Part shown: one piece after another, positions 1-10,152 of the stretch | Position numbering within the stretch: the first letter of the stretch is position 1 | Layout: each line of letters begins with the position of its first letter | DNA from: Nemertoderma westbladi | Taxonomy: Eukaryota; Xenacoelomorpha; Nemertodermatida; Nemertodermatidae | Direction: 5' to 3' | Assembly: GCA_032718475.1 (NCBI GenBank) | Contig: JAUCBJ010005522.1 | Location: 1 to 64,000, forward strand | DNA length: 64,000 nucleotides | The notes under the pieces: model-generated | Told to the model about the DNA's origin: nothing | Database searches by the model: none | The model's input: only the letters and a program-made list of their open reading frames with translations | Position numbers and translations under genes: made by a program

Positions 1-635
1 CCATAGTTATGAGTTTCTGGAACATTATATTCAGTCAAACCTTCAATAACAACGACGTCAAATGTTACTGTTTTATTCATAGCTATATCTATAATACTGC
101 ATTTTGAACAAAAAATATTTCAAGTTTAATAGGCCCCATTCAGCAAACTGATAACACTAATAAACAATAGCGAATTATAGAAATCTGTTTAATTCAGTTC
201 AAAAACAAAAAACTAATCAATTTACATTGTTATATTCACTAAATAACATATTCGATTAACCTTCAATAAATCATTATTTACAACACTTGGTTACCATAGC
301 AACACAAGAAAAATGTTCCAGAATGTAGAACTTGAGTGGGGCAAACATAATACCAACATATGTAGCTAGTATATCATAAATTACTAGCTAGTTTTTTTCA
401 TCAAAAAGTGGGGTCACAGGCAATAGGCCTACTAATACCCACAGGCAATACTAATACCAAAAAGTACGCATGTGATGGGATTAGTCCTACAATTGCGCCA
501 GATAAGATAAGTTATTTTCGGTAAAATAAACTTATCATTCGAGGTTAAGACCCCTAGATTCCTTCCTAATAATAAATGTATAATAACAAACACCTCGAAA
601 AATACAGCTTGCCAACACATTGTTACTATCAATAA
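1..635. other. AT-rich spacer without a recognisable gene
   Basis: No coding region is supported here. A short stretch near 288-345 (GGTTACCATAGCAACAC followed by a GTTCCAGAA-type motif) resembles the arm of the foldback element at 15784-16188, so this may hold a decayed relative of it. A minus-strand open frame across 432-674 has no recognisable similarity and runs into the LINE scrap, so it is not called. Confidence 0.5.
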
Positions 636-815
636 TCCAGAGATTTGGTGTCTTAAGCAGTTAGAGCCCAGCATGGACTCCCATAGAGGAGTACTGGAAC
701 TACTGATGCTCTAAATAATCGGACCTTCGGAGTTTCCGATTAATTCTATGTGACTTCCAAATCCTGGAAAGCCTATTCAAGGCTGCCCATGCCTTTACCC
801 TTACGTATCCTCACC
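636..815 (-). mobile_element. Short fragment of the RTE-like LINE (region between RT and C-terminus)
   Basis: About 180 bases match the minus-strand LINE at about 6798-6975 almost base for base (same order, a few substitutions and small indels). The matching part of the LINE encodes sequence just after the reverse transcriptase core. The fragment has no ends of its own and is a dead scrap. It is the first of at least five places where this LINE family occurs in the window. Confidence 0.85.
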
Positions 816-923
816 TTTATTAGTGTAATTTTACTAGCTAAATCACATACAGTATTTAATTAAAATCACTAGCTACAAGAAATACTAGCTTTGATAACAA
901 CAAAATAACCAAATTAAATAATT

Positions 924-979
924 TTGTTCGAGAACAAAAATTATTTGTTCTAGAACAACAATTTTTTGTTCTAGAACAA
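924..979. repeat. Three palindromes TTGTTC(T/G)AGAACAA at exact 21-bp spacing
   Basis: Near-identical 14-bp palindromes start at 924, 945 and 966, two helical turns apart. Each contains TTCNNGAA. They lie about 250 bases beyond the stop codon of the SLC6 gene. This could be a small 21-bp tandem repeat or a cluster of protein-binding sites; sequence alone cannot decide. Confidence 0.7.
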
Positions 980-1191
980 AATTAATGAGAACTTACCAAA
1001 ACACAGTAGTACTTGTCCAGGTATTCGACTTAATAATAAATAAAAAAACTTAATACAGCCACCCCAAACAACCGGGTTTAAAACAAAACACTATATTCAA
1101 TGACATGAAGTTCAATCTCAAAAATCTTTTCGGTTATTTTTTCCACATTTTGTTGCACATAAATTATTACTGGTACTGTACATCTTTGTAA

Positions 1192-1197
1192 TTTATT
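1192..1197 (-). other. Candidate polyadenylation signal of the SLC6 gene
   Basis: The plus strand reads TTTATT, so the minus strand reads AATAAA about 32 bases after the stop codon of the transporter gene. The position suits a 3' end signal, but the region is AT-rich and such hexamers occur by chance. Confidence 0.4.
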
Positions 1198-1228
1198 GTT
1201 TTAGTTCATCGTCTACGTAATACAGGAT

Positions 1229-3406
1229 TTAATCACAGTAACTTAACATATAGTCTCTAGTGGGCATGTCTTTTTTGAGACAGAAACATCTGTTTTCTGT
1301 TTTACTGAACGTTGTTCTACTACCGAGTTGGTGGTAATCCCGCAACTTTCTCCGAGGAAGAAACTTCTGTCTGTGCGGCCGAATTATGTGTTGACAACCG
1401 AAATATTCCATCGCTGCTAGTAGGGGAATCCATATCAGGTTAAAACCGATGAGGAACCAGGCAATTCGATATAAATGGTCCAGTGTAGTATATTCTTCGA
1501 ACTTTTGCCTTCCTGAGGATATAATCAGAAACACCGTTAACCCCACATTTATAAGCAACAACAATGGTGCAGAATATCTCATTGCGAAAGTTAATAACAT
1601 TGGTGGTTTTCTCCCTACCAAGGTCTCATATTCGATAACAATCCGTTTAATACCGACTCCGTACACCAAGCATATAATCGCGAGGTTACTGATGATAACG
1701 TGAATAATGTACTCCACGTGTATGTTGTAAAATCCCAGAAGGGTTTCTCCATATTGCGTGGCAAAAACTAAATTCATACAGAATGCCAGGAAGCATAGTA
1801 GCATCACCCGTACTTGTTCCTTAACCCGCAGCACACATATATAGTCGCAGAGAGCGTTGTGAATAATCTGAAAGTATCCGAACACAGAGTCAATGCCCAA
1901 AGCAAAAATGGATAAGTATAGAAGGGCGCTCCATAGGTTTGCGTAATCTTTAGATATCACCAATATGGTATTTGCCAAGCTTACGAACGCAAATTTTGGA
2001 TCGTCTTCCATAATATCAACGTTGTTGAATCTATTTGGTATATCAACGTATTGCATGTCATCATCTACTGTGTTTGGTTTTAGGGTATTAAATATTGCTT
2101 CTGAGTATTCATTTATACAGAGCTCCGAGGAACTATTACTTCGCTCGCATATGTTGTTTGCCTCAATATAAACTTCTACCCCTTTAACTGCAAAAACCAC
2201 CAAAGCAGCCAACCCTTCGGTAAATATAACTATGATGAGTATATACATTGCATCGTGATGAAACTTATTGCTTCTTTTCACTGTTGAGCCCATTAGACAT
2301 AAGAATCCTGTGTTTATAGCAAAGGTTTTCTGTACATGTACCAAGGCCTCGATGAACATAAGTAATATCTCCTTGCCTTTGGATGGAAGGCGTGCTGGTA
2401 TCAGGAAGAAAAATATACCCTCCACTGCTCCATTTTGCGTTGCGAGGGTTATTATGAAGACAGTCATTGCCAAATAAGGGAATGTTGCGGTCACGTATAT
2501 AACCTTTTTCGAAGTGTGCAACCCTCGTATTAATGAGAAACAAATCATAAGCCAACAGAAGAACATACTTACAACCACTGTGGTGTTTAACGATGCATCA
2601 TTGTCCTCTTTTGTCAGGGACTTTCTCTTGAAGAAGTCTTCAGTTGGGTAATCCGGGTCGCATTCCTTGACAAACCATACATCTCTCACACCATGTGCGA
2701 TACTGGTGTTGTTCAGTTCCTTACACCTTGCCCATGGTAAATTGAATTGGAAGGACATGAAGAAATACATAACGCAGTATGCAACAAGTGTGGTGTATGA
2801 AAGTGCTTTTAGAACACAATTAATTACTTGGGCTATACCGAATCCAGCCATATAAGGGTTTATTGTGTGGTACATGTTCCAAGGGCCTTGTAGAGTTAAT
2901 TGTCCGAATAGCAGCTCCAAAATCATGCAAGGCAAGGCCATTGCTAAACTGCATATTACATATGGTATCATAAACCATATCCCACCATTCTTGTTCATTA
3001 TTAACGGGAAATCCCAAAAAGTACCAATACCAACAACATATCCAGTAATGGATAGTATGTACTGAAGTTTGTTATCCCACAATGAGGTATCATTGTCTGG
3101 ATGCCATGATTTCCATTTGAAATATTCCTCCTTGGACGAGGAAAGTTGGTACATTTTCAGATCATCTTCTGTAATCACGTTGTCTGTGTCACAGAATTCC
3201 ATATCGATAGATTGTTGAAGAATAGATGTCCTTTGAATGCTATTATTGATCTTAACAAAGCTCCGAGTTGAATGAAAATCTGTGTTTAAGTCTTGTAAAC
3301 AAGAATCACGGATCGCATGAGTGGTGATGGTATCCGTGGATCTATTACCTTCTTCCTCAAGATCTCCCTTGTCCTGTGGAGTGCATATAGATCTTTCTAA
3401 CTCCAT
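1229..3406 (-). CDS. Divergent SLC6-family (neurotransmitter:sodium symporter) transporter, intronless
   Basis: A single uninterrupted frame of 725 codons encodes a multi-pass plasma-membrane transporter of the SLC6/NSS family (usually 600-700 residues, 12 helices, Na+/Cl- coupled uptake of amino acids or amines). A hydrophilic N-terminal tail of about 110 residues precedes TM1 (about 113-135, GYVVGIGTFWDFP). Helices follow in family order, with the EL2 cysteine pair C228/C249, a glycosylation motif near N232, TM6 around 351-370, and the TM8 motif ALGIDSVFG (D506, S507). A basic cytoplasmic tail ends the protein. Key positions are unusual by hand alignment to LeuT: N27 becomes T129, R30 becomes D132, T254 becomes A363 and N286 becomes T396, while the Na2-type D506/S507 are kept. 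Position 126 is Gly, as in amino-acid rather than monoamine carriers. The start is the first Met of the open frame. Substrate unknown. Absence of introns suggests a retrocopy or intron loss. Confidence 0.9.
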   Translation of the reverse strand: MELERSICTPQDKGDLEEEGNRSTDTITTHAIRDSCLQDLNTDFHSTRSFVKINNSIQRTSILQQSIDMEFCDTDNVITEDDLKMYQLSSSKEEYFKWKSWHPDNDTSLWDNKLQYILSITGYVVGIGTFWDFPLIMNKNGGIWFMIPYVICSLAMALPCMILELLFGQLTLQGPWNMYHTINPYMAGFGIAQVINCVLKALSYTTLVAYCVMYFFMSFQFNLPWARCKELNNTSIAHGVRDVWFVKECDPDYPTEDFFKRKSLTKEDNDASLNTTVVVSMFFCWLMICFSLIRGLHTSKKVIYVTATFPYLAMTVFIITLATQNGAVEGIFFFLIPARLPSKGKEILLMFIEALVHVQKTFAINTGFLCLMGSTVKRSNKFHHDAMYILIIVIFTEGLAALVVFAVKGVEVYIEANNICERSNSSSELCINEYSEAIFNTLKPNTVDDDMQYVDIPNRFNNVDIMEDDPKFAFVSLANTILVISKDYANLWSALLYLSIFALGIDSVFGYFQIIHNALCDYICVLRVKEQVRVMLLCFLAFCMNLVFATQYGETLLGFYNIHVEYIIHVIISNLAIICLVYGVGIKRIVIEYETLVGRKPPMLLTFAMRYSAPLLLLINVGLTVFLIISSGRQKFEEYTTLDHLYRIAWFLIGFNLIWIPLLAAMEYFGCQHIIRPHRQKFLPRRKLRDYHQLGSRTTFSKTENRCFCLKKDMPTRDYMLSYCD

Positions 3407-3663
3407 TGCATTTATGTTGTATGTGAATTATTTTAGTAATATGTTTTTCAAAAATAGTTTATGGCACTTGCAGCATTATATTTGGAATATACTTTGCGAG
3501 GTCGTTATAAATTTTAATATATAATAATATTCTAGAGCAAATACTGTCTGTTCGAGAACATGTTATATTTTAATTTTTTGCAAGATTCAGTATGCGGTAC
3601 GATCCGTTTGAATCCTATTCCTATACCCTCAAATAACGAGTGGTCGTCTGGATCAGTTCATGT

Positions 3664-3705
3664 GTGGCCGTCACACGTAGGTGTCTATATATTCCGTGTC
3701 ACACT
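3664..3705 (+). repeat. Isolated, diverged copy of the 34-bp minisatellite unit
   Basis: The stretch carries GTGGCCGTCACACG followed by GGTGTCTATATATTCCGTG, which is the unit that forms the large arrays at 5261-6404 and 10153-11360. It directly abuts the LINE 3' fragment beginning near 3706. It shows the unit exists outside the arrays. Confidence 0.75.
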
Positions 3706-4200
3706 CTTACAGTACCAGAGCTAGTGCTTCAAACTTCTACCTCCCGAATTGTAAATCCTTTGAATCTGATACTTTCCTTTTTAACGGTATTAAAAATTGG
3801 ATCGCTCTGCCTAATGAAATTAAAAACCTAGATAATCAACATTCTTTTAAATCTGCAGTTAAATCTCACCTCCGTGTGCAATGTAAAAATAGGTACAATA
3901 GTCCTACAGTAAGTTATTAGTTTATTAACTAGAACGCCATCAAGATGGCTTTAAACGAACCTGTCTTACACAGACTCCAAGAAACAGATGGGATTGGAAG
4001 ATGCAACCAAGAATGACTTGCATCAACCAAAAAACTGCCTCCCATCTAATGTAATACACATTCGCCTAGGCAAACAAATCATAATCACAATTACTACGAT
4101 GTGTGAAATGGTATCCATATCCGCAACCTGAGAAACGGCCCAAAAGAGCAGTTTATTCTGCGGAGGGGTCTTTTCTGTATTAGATAAATAAAATAAAGAA
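3681..4200 (+). mobile_element. 3' end of a non-LTR retrotransposon (RT C-terminus and 3' UTR)
   Basis: Frame 3681-3920 encodes a typical LINE pol C-terminal segment: a Ser/Thr-Arg rich lead-in, then FNGIKNWIALPNEIKN and HSFKSAVKSHL, the counterpart of the usual 'G..LWN.LP..IR....FK..LK..L' signature. It stops at about 3918. About 280 bases of 3' UTR follow and end near 4190-4200 in an ATAAATAAAATAAAG tail. Everything upstream of the C-terminus is missing (5' truncation, the usual fate of LINEs). The sequence is not the RTE-like family at 6405-10152; it resembles the C-terminus at 31860-32586. Confidence 0.7.
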
Positions 4201-5260
4201 CACTATAATTACAGTATTTATACCTGATACATTCTCAGTTAGCCTAATAAAAACATCGGAGCAACCAATATAATGTACATGTACATGCCTCCTATGAAAG
4301 TTTGTGAAATGTTCCCTTAAGTCTACCCAACAGCCGTTGGTACCCGGCTGGCAGCCACCCTGGTTCAGTTTTATGGTTTTGTTAGTTTAATCGACAGCTG
4401 TTGTAAACGTCCCAGATATACAAAACCCTTCTAAGCCTTTGCATTCCAATTGAGCTTAGCCTAAGTTGATGACAGTATTATAACGATGACAATTAGGCCC
4501 TATAGATACATACGATATATAAATGATGTACTGCTTGACATTACACTAACTGGCTGAATAGAGATAGAACTATAATAATACGTTTGGCATTCTGTCAGAT
4601 TTCAGTAGTAAGTAACCTCATAATAATTGCTAAATATCAATCACCTGAAAAACATTTCAAGCAAGGGAGTTGTGGGTATTTAATTTCGCGTTCAATAATG
4701 TTGAAAATATGCAAATATTTCGAATATCGCACTTCGAATCGTTCCCAACTTTTTTATTCAACAACTAGACAACAATTAATAAATACTTGCGTTTACAATT
4801 TTACAATGCATGCAAGTGGTTTCAAGCCATTTGGTGAACATACATAGTGACATATATAGTGATATAGGTAAATATATAAATATATATATCCATCGTGTTT
4901 TTGCCGGCCTCAGCTTTAGACAAAAACTACCCAGTCTAAAGACAGGTTCGTTATTATTTACTATTTATACTGTAATTACGTTTTATATTAAATTGTACTG
5001 TACATTACATCTTTATCGTTGAGTCGGGCATTGTCACGCTCTCGGTAAAGTTGTACATGTACATAGTGTAATTACGTTTTATATTGGTTTTAGGTTAGCG
5101 TAGTGTAATATTGTATTTGTAACCAAGTAACATAAAGGACCCCCTTGGAAATAAGCTGCAAAGCTTTAGGGGTAATCCTATATGTTATGTTGGACAATAC
5201 CTTTATACCGGTACATTGTTTGGTGTATTTGTTATTGTTTTTACATAATGTATAAATAAA
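4200..5260. other. AT-rich spacer, nothing recognised
   Basis: No coding frame here looks like a protein and no terminal repeats were found. AATAAA hexamers, ATATATAT runs and repeated TACATGTACA strings are present without clear order. Confidence 0.5.
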
Positions 5261-6404
5261 TCTATATATTCCGTATGGCCGTCTCAGGTTGGTATCTATA
5301 TATTCCGTGTGGCCCTCTCACAGTGGTATATATTCCGTGTGGCCGTCTCACGTTGGTGTCTATATATTCCGTGTGGCCGTCTCACAGTGGTGTCTATATA
5401 TTCCGTATGGCCGTCTCACAGTGGTGTCTATATATTCCGTGTGGCCGTCTCACAGTGGTGTCTATATATTCCGTGTGGCCGTCTCACAGTGGTGTCTATA
5501 TATTCCGTATGGCCGTCTCACGTTGGTGTCTATATATTCCGTGTGGCCGTCTCACAGTGGTGTCTATATATTCCATATGGCCGTCTCACATTGGTGTCTA
5601 TATATTCCGTGTGGCCGTCTCACAGTGGTGTCTATATATTCCGTATGGCCGTCTCACAGTGGTGTCTATATATTCCGTGTGGCCGTCTCACAGTGGTGTC
5701 TATATATTCCGTATAGCCGTCTCACGTTGGTGTCTATATATTCCGTGTGGCCGTCTCACAGTGGTGTCTATATATTCCGTATGGCCGTCTCATGTTGGTG
5801 TCTATATATTCCGTATGACCGTCTCACAGTGGTGCCTATATATTCCGTATGGCCGTCTCACGTTGGTGTCTATATATTCCGTGTGGCCGTCTCACATTGG
5901 TGTCTATATATTCCGTGTGGCCGTCTCACAGTGGTGCCTATATATTCCGTGTGGCCATCTCACGTTGGTGTCTATATATTCCGGGTGGCCGTCTCACTGT
6001 GGTGTCTATATATTCCGTGTGGCCGTCTCACAGTGGTGCCTATATATTCCGTATGGCCGTCTCACGTTGGTGTCTATATATTCCGTATGGCCGTCTCACT
6101 GTGGTGTCTATATATTCCGTGTGGCCGTCTCACAGTGGTGCCTATATATTCCGTATGGCCGTCTCACGTTGGTGTCTATATATTCCGTATGGCCACTCAC
6201 AGTGGTGTCTATATATTCCGTGTGGCCGTCTCACAGTGGTGTCTATATATTCCTTGTGGCCGTCTCACAGTGGTGTCTATATATTCAGTATGGCCGTCTC
6301 ACTGTGGTGTCTATATATTCCGTGTGGCCGTCTCACAGTGGTGCCTATATATTCCGTATGGCAGTCTCACATTGGTGTCTATATATTCCGTGTGGCCGTC
6401 TCAC
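5261..6404. repeat. 34-bp minisatellite array A (about 33 copies)
   Basis: Head-to-tail units of 34 bp built on GTGGCCGTCTCAC, then (AG/GT/TG)TGGTGTC, then TATATATTCCGT. Variation is concentrated at three sites: GTGTGG or GTATGG, CACAG or CACGT or CACTG, and GTGTC or GTGCC. Because 34 is not a multiple of 3, all three frames are cycled through every 102 bases. None has a stop, which yields spurious open frames of up to 400 codons. Array A and array B are one original array split by the LINE at 6405-10152. Confidence 0.97.
6393..6404. repeat. Left copy of the 12-bp target-site duplication of the LINE
   Basis: TGGCCGTCTCAC occurs here directly at the LINE 3' end and again at 10153-10164 at its 5' end. 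Because the sequence is part of the 34-bp unit, a repeat is expected anyway, so this is weaker proof than a duplication in unique DNA. The two junctions nevertheless line up exactly. Confidence 0.6.
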
Positions 6405-6442
6405 TACTACTAGGATCGGCATGCTGCATTGCAGCTGCATTT

Positions 6443-8551
6443 TTAAGAATGCTGTGCCGGCTTGTCAACAAAATTGCACCGCCACAACTCCCTATCACCC
6501 ATGACATTTGCTAGATCATCCGCATCTTTAAGGCCAGTGTCCTTTAAGATGCGTCTCAAGAAAGTCATGGGCTGTCCACCATGCTTATTCACTCCATGAG
6601 GCTGCCAAAGTACAAGATTATGCACTGGCTGGTCCTCACGGCGAAAGCAATGTCCTGCAAAGCGGAGGCGATTTTGTTCTAGTGTCAAGCTTGGGGGAAC
6701 CAATGAGACACCTCCAATGTTATATAGTGTCTGGTTGGAGATGTGTGCATTGTACTTGACACAATGAACCCGGCGTAGCATTCTTGTGAATGTGCCATCC
6801 AGAGATTTGGTGTCCTCAGCAGTTAGAGCCCAGCATGGACTCCCGTAGAGGAGTACTAGAACTACTGCTGCTCTAAATAATCGGACCTTAAGTTTCCGAT
6901 TAATTCTAGGTGACTTCCAAATCCTGGAAAGCCTATTCAAGGCTGCCCATGCCTTTCCCTTACGTATTCGAAGGTCCTCACCTGACTTCCAGATCCATGA
7001 TCCCAGGTAACAGAAGTCGTCCACATGCTCAAGCATACCATCCTTTGAGCTTATGCTCATCCGATCAGAGACTTGCTGAGGACTTTCAAAGTTAACTGTC
7101 AGAATTTTGGTCTTTCTGGAGTTAATAAAAAGACCAACACTAGAAGCAGCATATTCTAATGAGCTGAGGAGCCGTTGGGCACCCTCTAATGATTCTGAGA
7201 GTACTCCTAAGTCATCAGCAAAGTCTAGATCAGTTAGGTACTTGGCAGGATTTCCTCGACTTCTGGAGCCAGTAGGTGGAGTTATCATCACCCCATCATC
7301 ATTATGATGATCTAAGGACATGCGTAGAACATAGTCAACCACAATAATGAACAAGAATGGTGCAAGTGTGTCTCCTTGGAGGACGCCCCATAACACTTCA
7401 AATGGTTCTGTGTCACCGTCAACAGTAGACAAAAATGTTGTCGAACCATCGTATACTGATCTGATTGCTGCAATAATTTCATCAGGAATCCCATATAATG
7501 AAAGTATGCTGAACATACGTGACCGAGAGACTGAATCAAAGGCCTTGAAGAAGTCAACAAAGATAACAGCCAGATGCCTGTCTTTCTTTTTTGATAATTC
7601 TTCAATTATCCTTCTAAGTGCCAAAATGGGCACCATGGTCCCACGACCTTTACGGAACCCATTCTGATTTCCACGGAGCAGTCTCTCAATGGGATCCCTG
7701 ATGCGATTTAATAGAATCCTATTGTATAGCTTTGCAGCAATCGAGATCAATGAGATTCCCCGAAAAGAACCATAGAGTGTTAGGTTGCCCTTCTTGGGAA
7801 CTGGCACCAACTTATTTGTTTTCATTTCTTGTGGGACTCTTGTTGTTCGGTACATGTCTACTATGATGGGATAGATGAGCTTTAAACGCTCAGGTATTTT
7901 AAAGACCTCAGGGGGAACACCATCTACTCCACTGGCACGATTGGTCTTAATGCTCTTTGCAGCAGCCTTCACTTCTGCAAAGGAGATATCGCCAATGGGA
8001 ATATCTGGGAGTACAGACTCAGACACTTTTACTTCTATAAAGTTATCAGGCAATACCCTGTCATTATTGAGGAGCTTTTCAAAGTGGGCTTTCCAACCAT
8101 TGAGGCGATCGGCTGGTGATTCAGCCTTAACCTTGGTGGTTGGTTGGCTTTTCCGCCCAGTAAGCAGATTGATCGATTTCCATGCCTGGGATGATTGCTT
8201 GTTGTCGTCAGCATCATTGATGGCATCAACCTGTTGGTTTATTAGCTCCTGTAGATTAACAGAGTACTGCCTGTTCAAGGACCTAGATGCAGCCTTAACT
8301 GCATTCTTGGCCGCTGTAGTCTGTTTGAGTCGGGACTCTTTCTGCGACTTATGAAGGTCATTTCGGCACTTCTGAATTTTGTTGTCAGTCCAGGGGGCCC
8401 TTTTCCTGTTTCGAGGGTATACAGGAACTGTTTCTGCAGCTGCTAACTTAACTGCTTCTGTAAAGGCAGTATAGCCCTCACAGTGATCTGCCGCCTCAGA
8501 GGCAAGAGCCTCATACCTGTTGCTCAGCTGTAGTGTGAAGCTGGATCTCAC
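6443..8551 (-). pseudogene. LINE reverse transcriptase and C-terminal part (same frame as the endonuclease, after a stop)
   Basis: About 700 codons follow in the same frame as the endonuclease after one TAA. The linker (about 170 residues, rich in Lys/Gln) leads to the RT core. RT motifs seen in order: LVPVPKKGNLTLYGSFRGIS, QNGFRKGRGT, FVDFFKAFDSVSR, GVLQGDTLAPFLF and DFADDLGVLS, which carries the catalytic Asp pair. The thumb and C-terminal region contains MLRRVHCVKYNAHISNQTLY and GHCFRREDQPVHNLVLW. The stop TAA at 6441-6443 is shared with the 22229 fragment. The protein would copy the element's own RNA at the nicked target. No frameshift is seen across this stretch, so the copy is young or recently active, apart from the internal stop. 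Confidence 0.88.
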
Positions 8552-8560
8552 ACTTGGCTG

Positions 8561-9403
8561 TTACAACAGAGAGGACCAGTCATGCCGCGGCAAGGCAGAT
8601 TTCGTTGTTCTGCTAGCACGCAGACTAAGTCTTACCTTGGCCACAATAAGGCGGTGATCACTGGAGAAGGGTCGAAGTGTAAATGCATTACAGTCTTGTA
8701 TAGAGCTCCTGTATTTCCTATGAAACAGAATATGGTCTATCTGGGACTTGTGACCACTGGGTCCACTATGAGTCCATAGCTTTCCAGTTCGCTTCTTGAA
8801 CTGGGTTCCAGCCGAAAACAATCCATTTCCAGAGATAAAATCCTGAAGATGGACAGAATTTCGGTTAACACTATTGCTATAGACCCAGGGCGATGTAGGT
8901 GATTGATGCAGACTTGCATTAAAGTCTCCCAGGAATGTTAAAAATGCATGCTGATCCACTCCATCAGTAGCTGCTTGTAGATTGTGGTAGAAATTTTCCA
9001 CCTCCTCTACAGGGGCAACACTAGTTGGAGAGTAGCACACAATCAGAACCACCTTAGGAAACTTCTTAGCCAGTCTTCCAGAACATGATAAGTGGCAACG
9101 GATGATGCGGTTAGAGATTTGGTCTATTTTGTCCAATGCTGCATGTGCAGTTGGATTCATCAATAGACCAATTCCACCATTGCCACTATCATCTGCTGAC
9201 GCGAGGGCGAGTCGCCAACCGCCCCCCATGTCCTTAATCAGAACCTCATCAGTCTGTCCAGTCTGCATTCGGTGCTCTTGAACACCCACTGCGCTAAGAG
9301 AGAGCTTATCTGCCAAGGCAGTCAGCTCACCTTGTCGCATTGGGGACCCGAGTGTTAGGGTGTTTACTGAGGCTAGTCTAGTGACTTGCCTCAGATTCAC
9401 CAA
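8561..9403 (-). pseudogene. LINE apurinic-type endonuclease domain, ending at an in-frame TAA
   Basis: 280 codons. The fold's motifs are visible in order: ASVNTLTLG near the start, VGVQEHRM with the metal-binding Glu, a GNGGIGLLM segment, LGDFNASLH, QIDHILFHR and the terminal SDHRLIVAKV. This nuclease nicks target DNA to start reverse transcription. The frame reads straight into the RT part; the TAA lies between SSLL and QPSV. Family members normally encode a single polyprotein, so the stop is probably a late mutation. The first Met is at 9403. Confidence 0.87.
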
Positions 9404-10152
9404 TGGCTTTGTTGGTCGGGGTGGAACATGAGAACTCCAACTCCAGAATCCCTCTCCCCATCACAATCTGGCCTCCCTGGTGACCCAGGGTTTGGGCCAG
9501 AAAGGTCATCAGGAAAGGGACTCAAAGAATTGTTGGCTGCTCTCTCTCCAGTAGGGGGTGAGACAGGCAGCCGGTCAGGAGTTAACTGACGCCTGTGAGG
9601 CCGATTGTGTCCAGTAATTCCACTGGCCTCTAGTGGCCGGACCTCCGCATTGCTAATGTAATCCATAGTGGGGGTTGGGGGGTGCTTTTTTGCCGAGTCA
9701 GCTCTCGGGGCAAATACCACACCCTGGTTTGCCATTCCACAGGGTGGGTGTCGCAATGGAGTCAGATATGAGGCCCATCACCCATATCTACTCTGGCGTA
9801 CATGACCCACCATTGGCTGTTGCAGCTCATCTGCTGGGTCATGCCCTGTACCCTTGCTGCCAGGTGCAGGTTGCAGTGAAGTGCTCTCAGAGTGGACATG
9901 AGAACACTCTACTCCTAACCAGCCATTGGTAGATCACCATCTGCCTGGTCAGGCCATATACCCCTGCAGCCAAGTATATGGGTCCTTAATCCAGGACCAA
10001 GGGCGTCCTTATCCCAGAACGAAGGGGGTCCTAGTTACAGGACCAGATTTGCCCTAGTAAGAGGGTCTATGCAGCTACAGGTAGCACCTCCTTTATGCTG
10101 CATGGAGGTGGCAAGTTTTCTTGATCAATGACTTAGAATACTTGACCTGACC
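9404..10152 (-). other. 5' region of the RTE-like LINE
   Basis: This 750-base stretch precedes the endonuclease and is shared with the second copy at 15182-15614 (for example the run around GGCCGGACCTCCGCATT and the runs of CCAGGACCAAG). A minus-strand frame at 9397-9756 (119 codons, Pro-rich, overlapping the endonuclease start by a few bases) could be a short ORF1 as in some RTE-type elements. The second copy does not keep it convincingly, so I treat the region as leader or promoter. Confidence 0.65.

Larger units (their letters stand above)
6405..10152 (-). mobile_element. Full-length RTE-like non-LTR retrotransposon inserted in the 34-bp array
   Basis: About 3.75 kb on the minus strand. 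Order along its own strand: 5' region (10152-9404), apurinic-type endonuclease (9403-8561), reverse transcriptase and C-terminus (to 6443), and a 3' UTR of under 40 bases ending in a CCTAGTAGTAG-type run. A single endonuclease-RT polyprotein, a very short 3' UTR and a simple-repeat 3' end suit the RTE clade. The 5' end is confirmed by the second copy, which ends in the same CTGACCTGACCTGG near 15612. The 3' end is confirmed by the fragment at 22229-22295. The only visible coding defect is one in-frame TAA at 8561-8563. Insertion into the array with a 12-bp duplication fits target-primed reverse transcription. Confidence 0.88.

Noticed and set aside
432-674. 80-codon minus-strand open frame as a gene
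   Set aside because: No recognisable features, and its 5' part overlaps the LINE scrap.
5275-6504. Open frames of 374-409 codons with VSIYSVWPSH-type repeats
   Set aside because: They are all three frames of a stop-free 34-bp minisatellite; the same holds for 10169-11609. No unique coding sequence flanks them.
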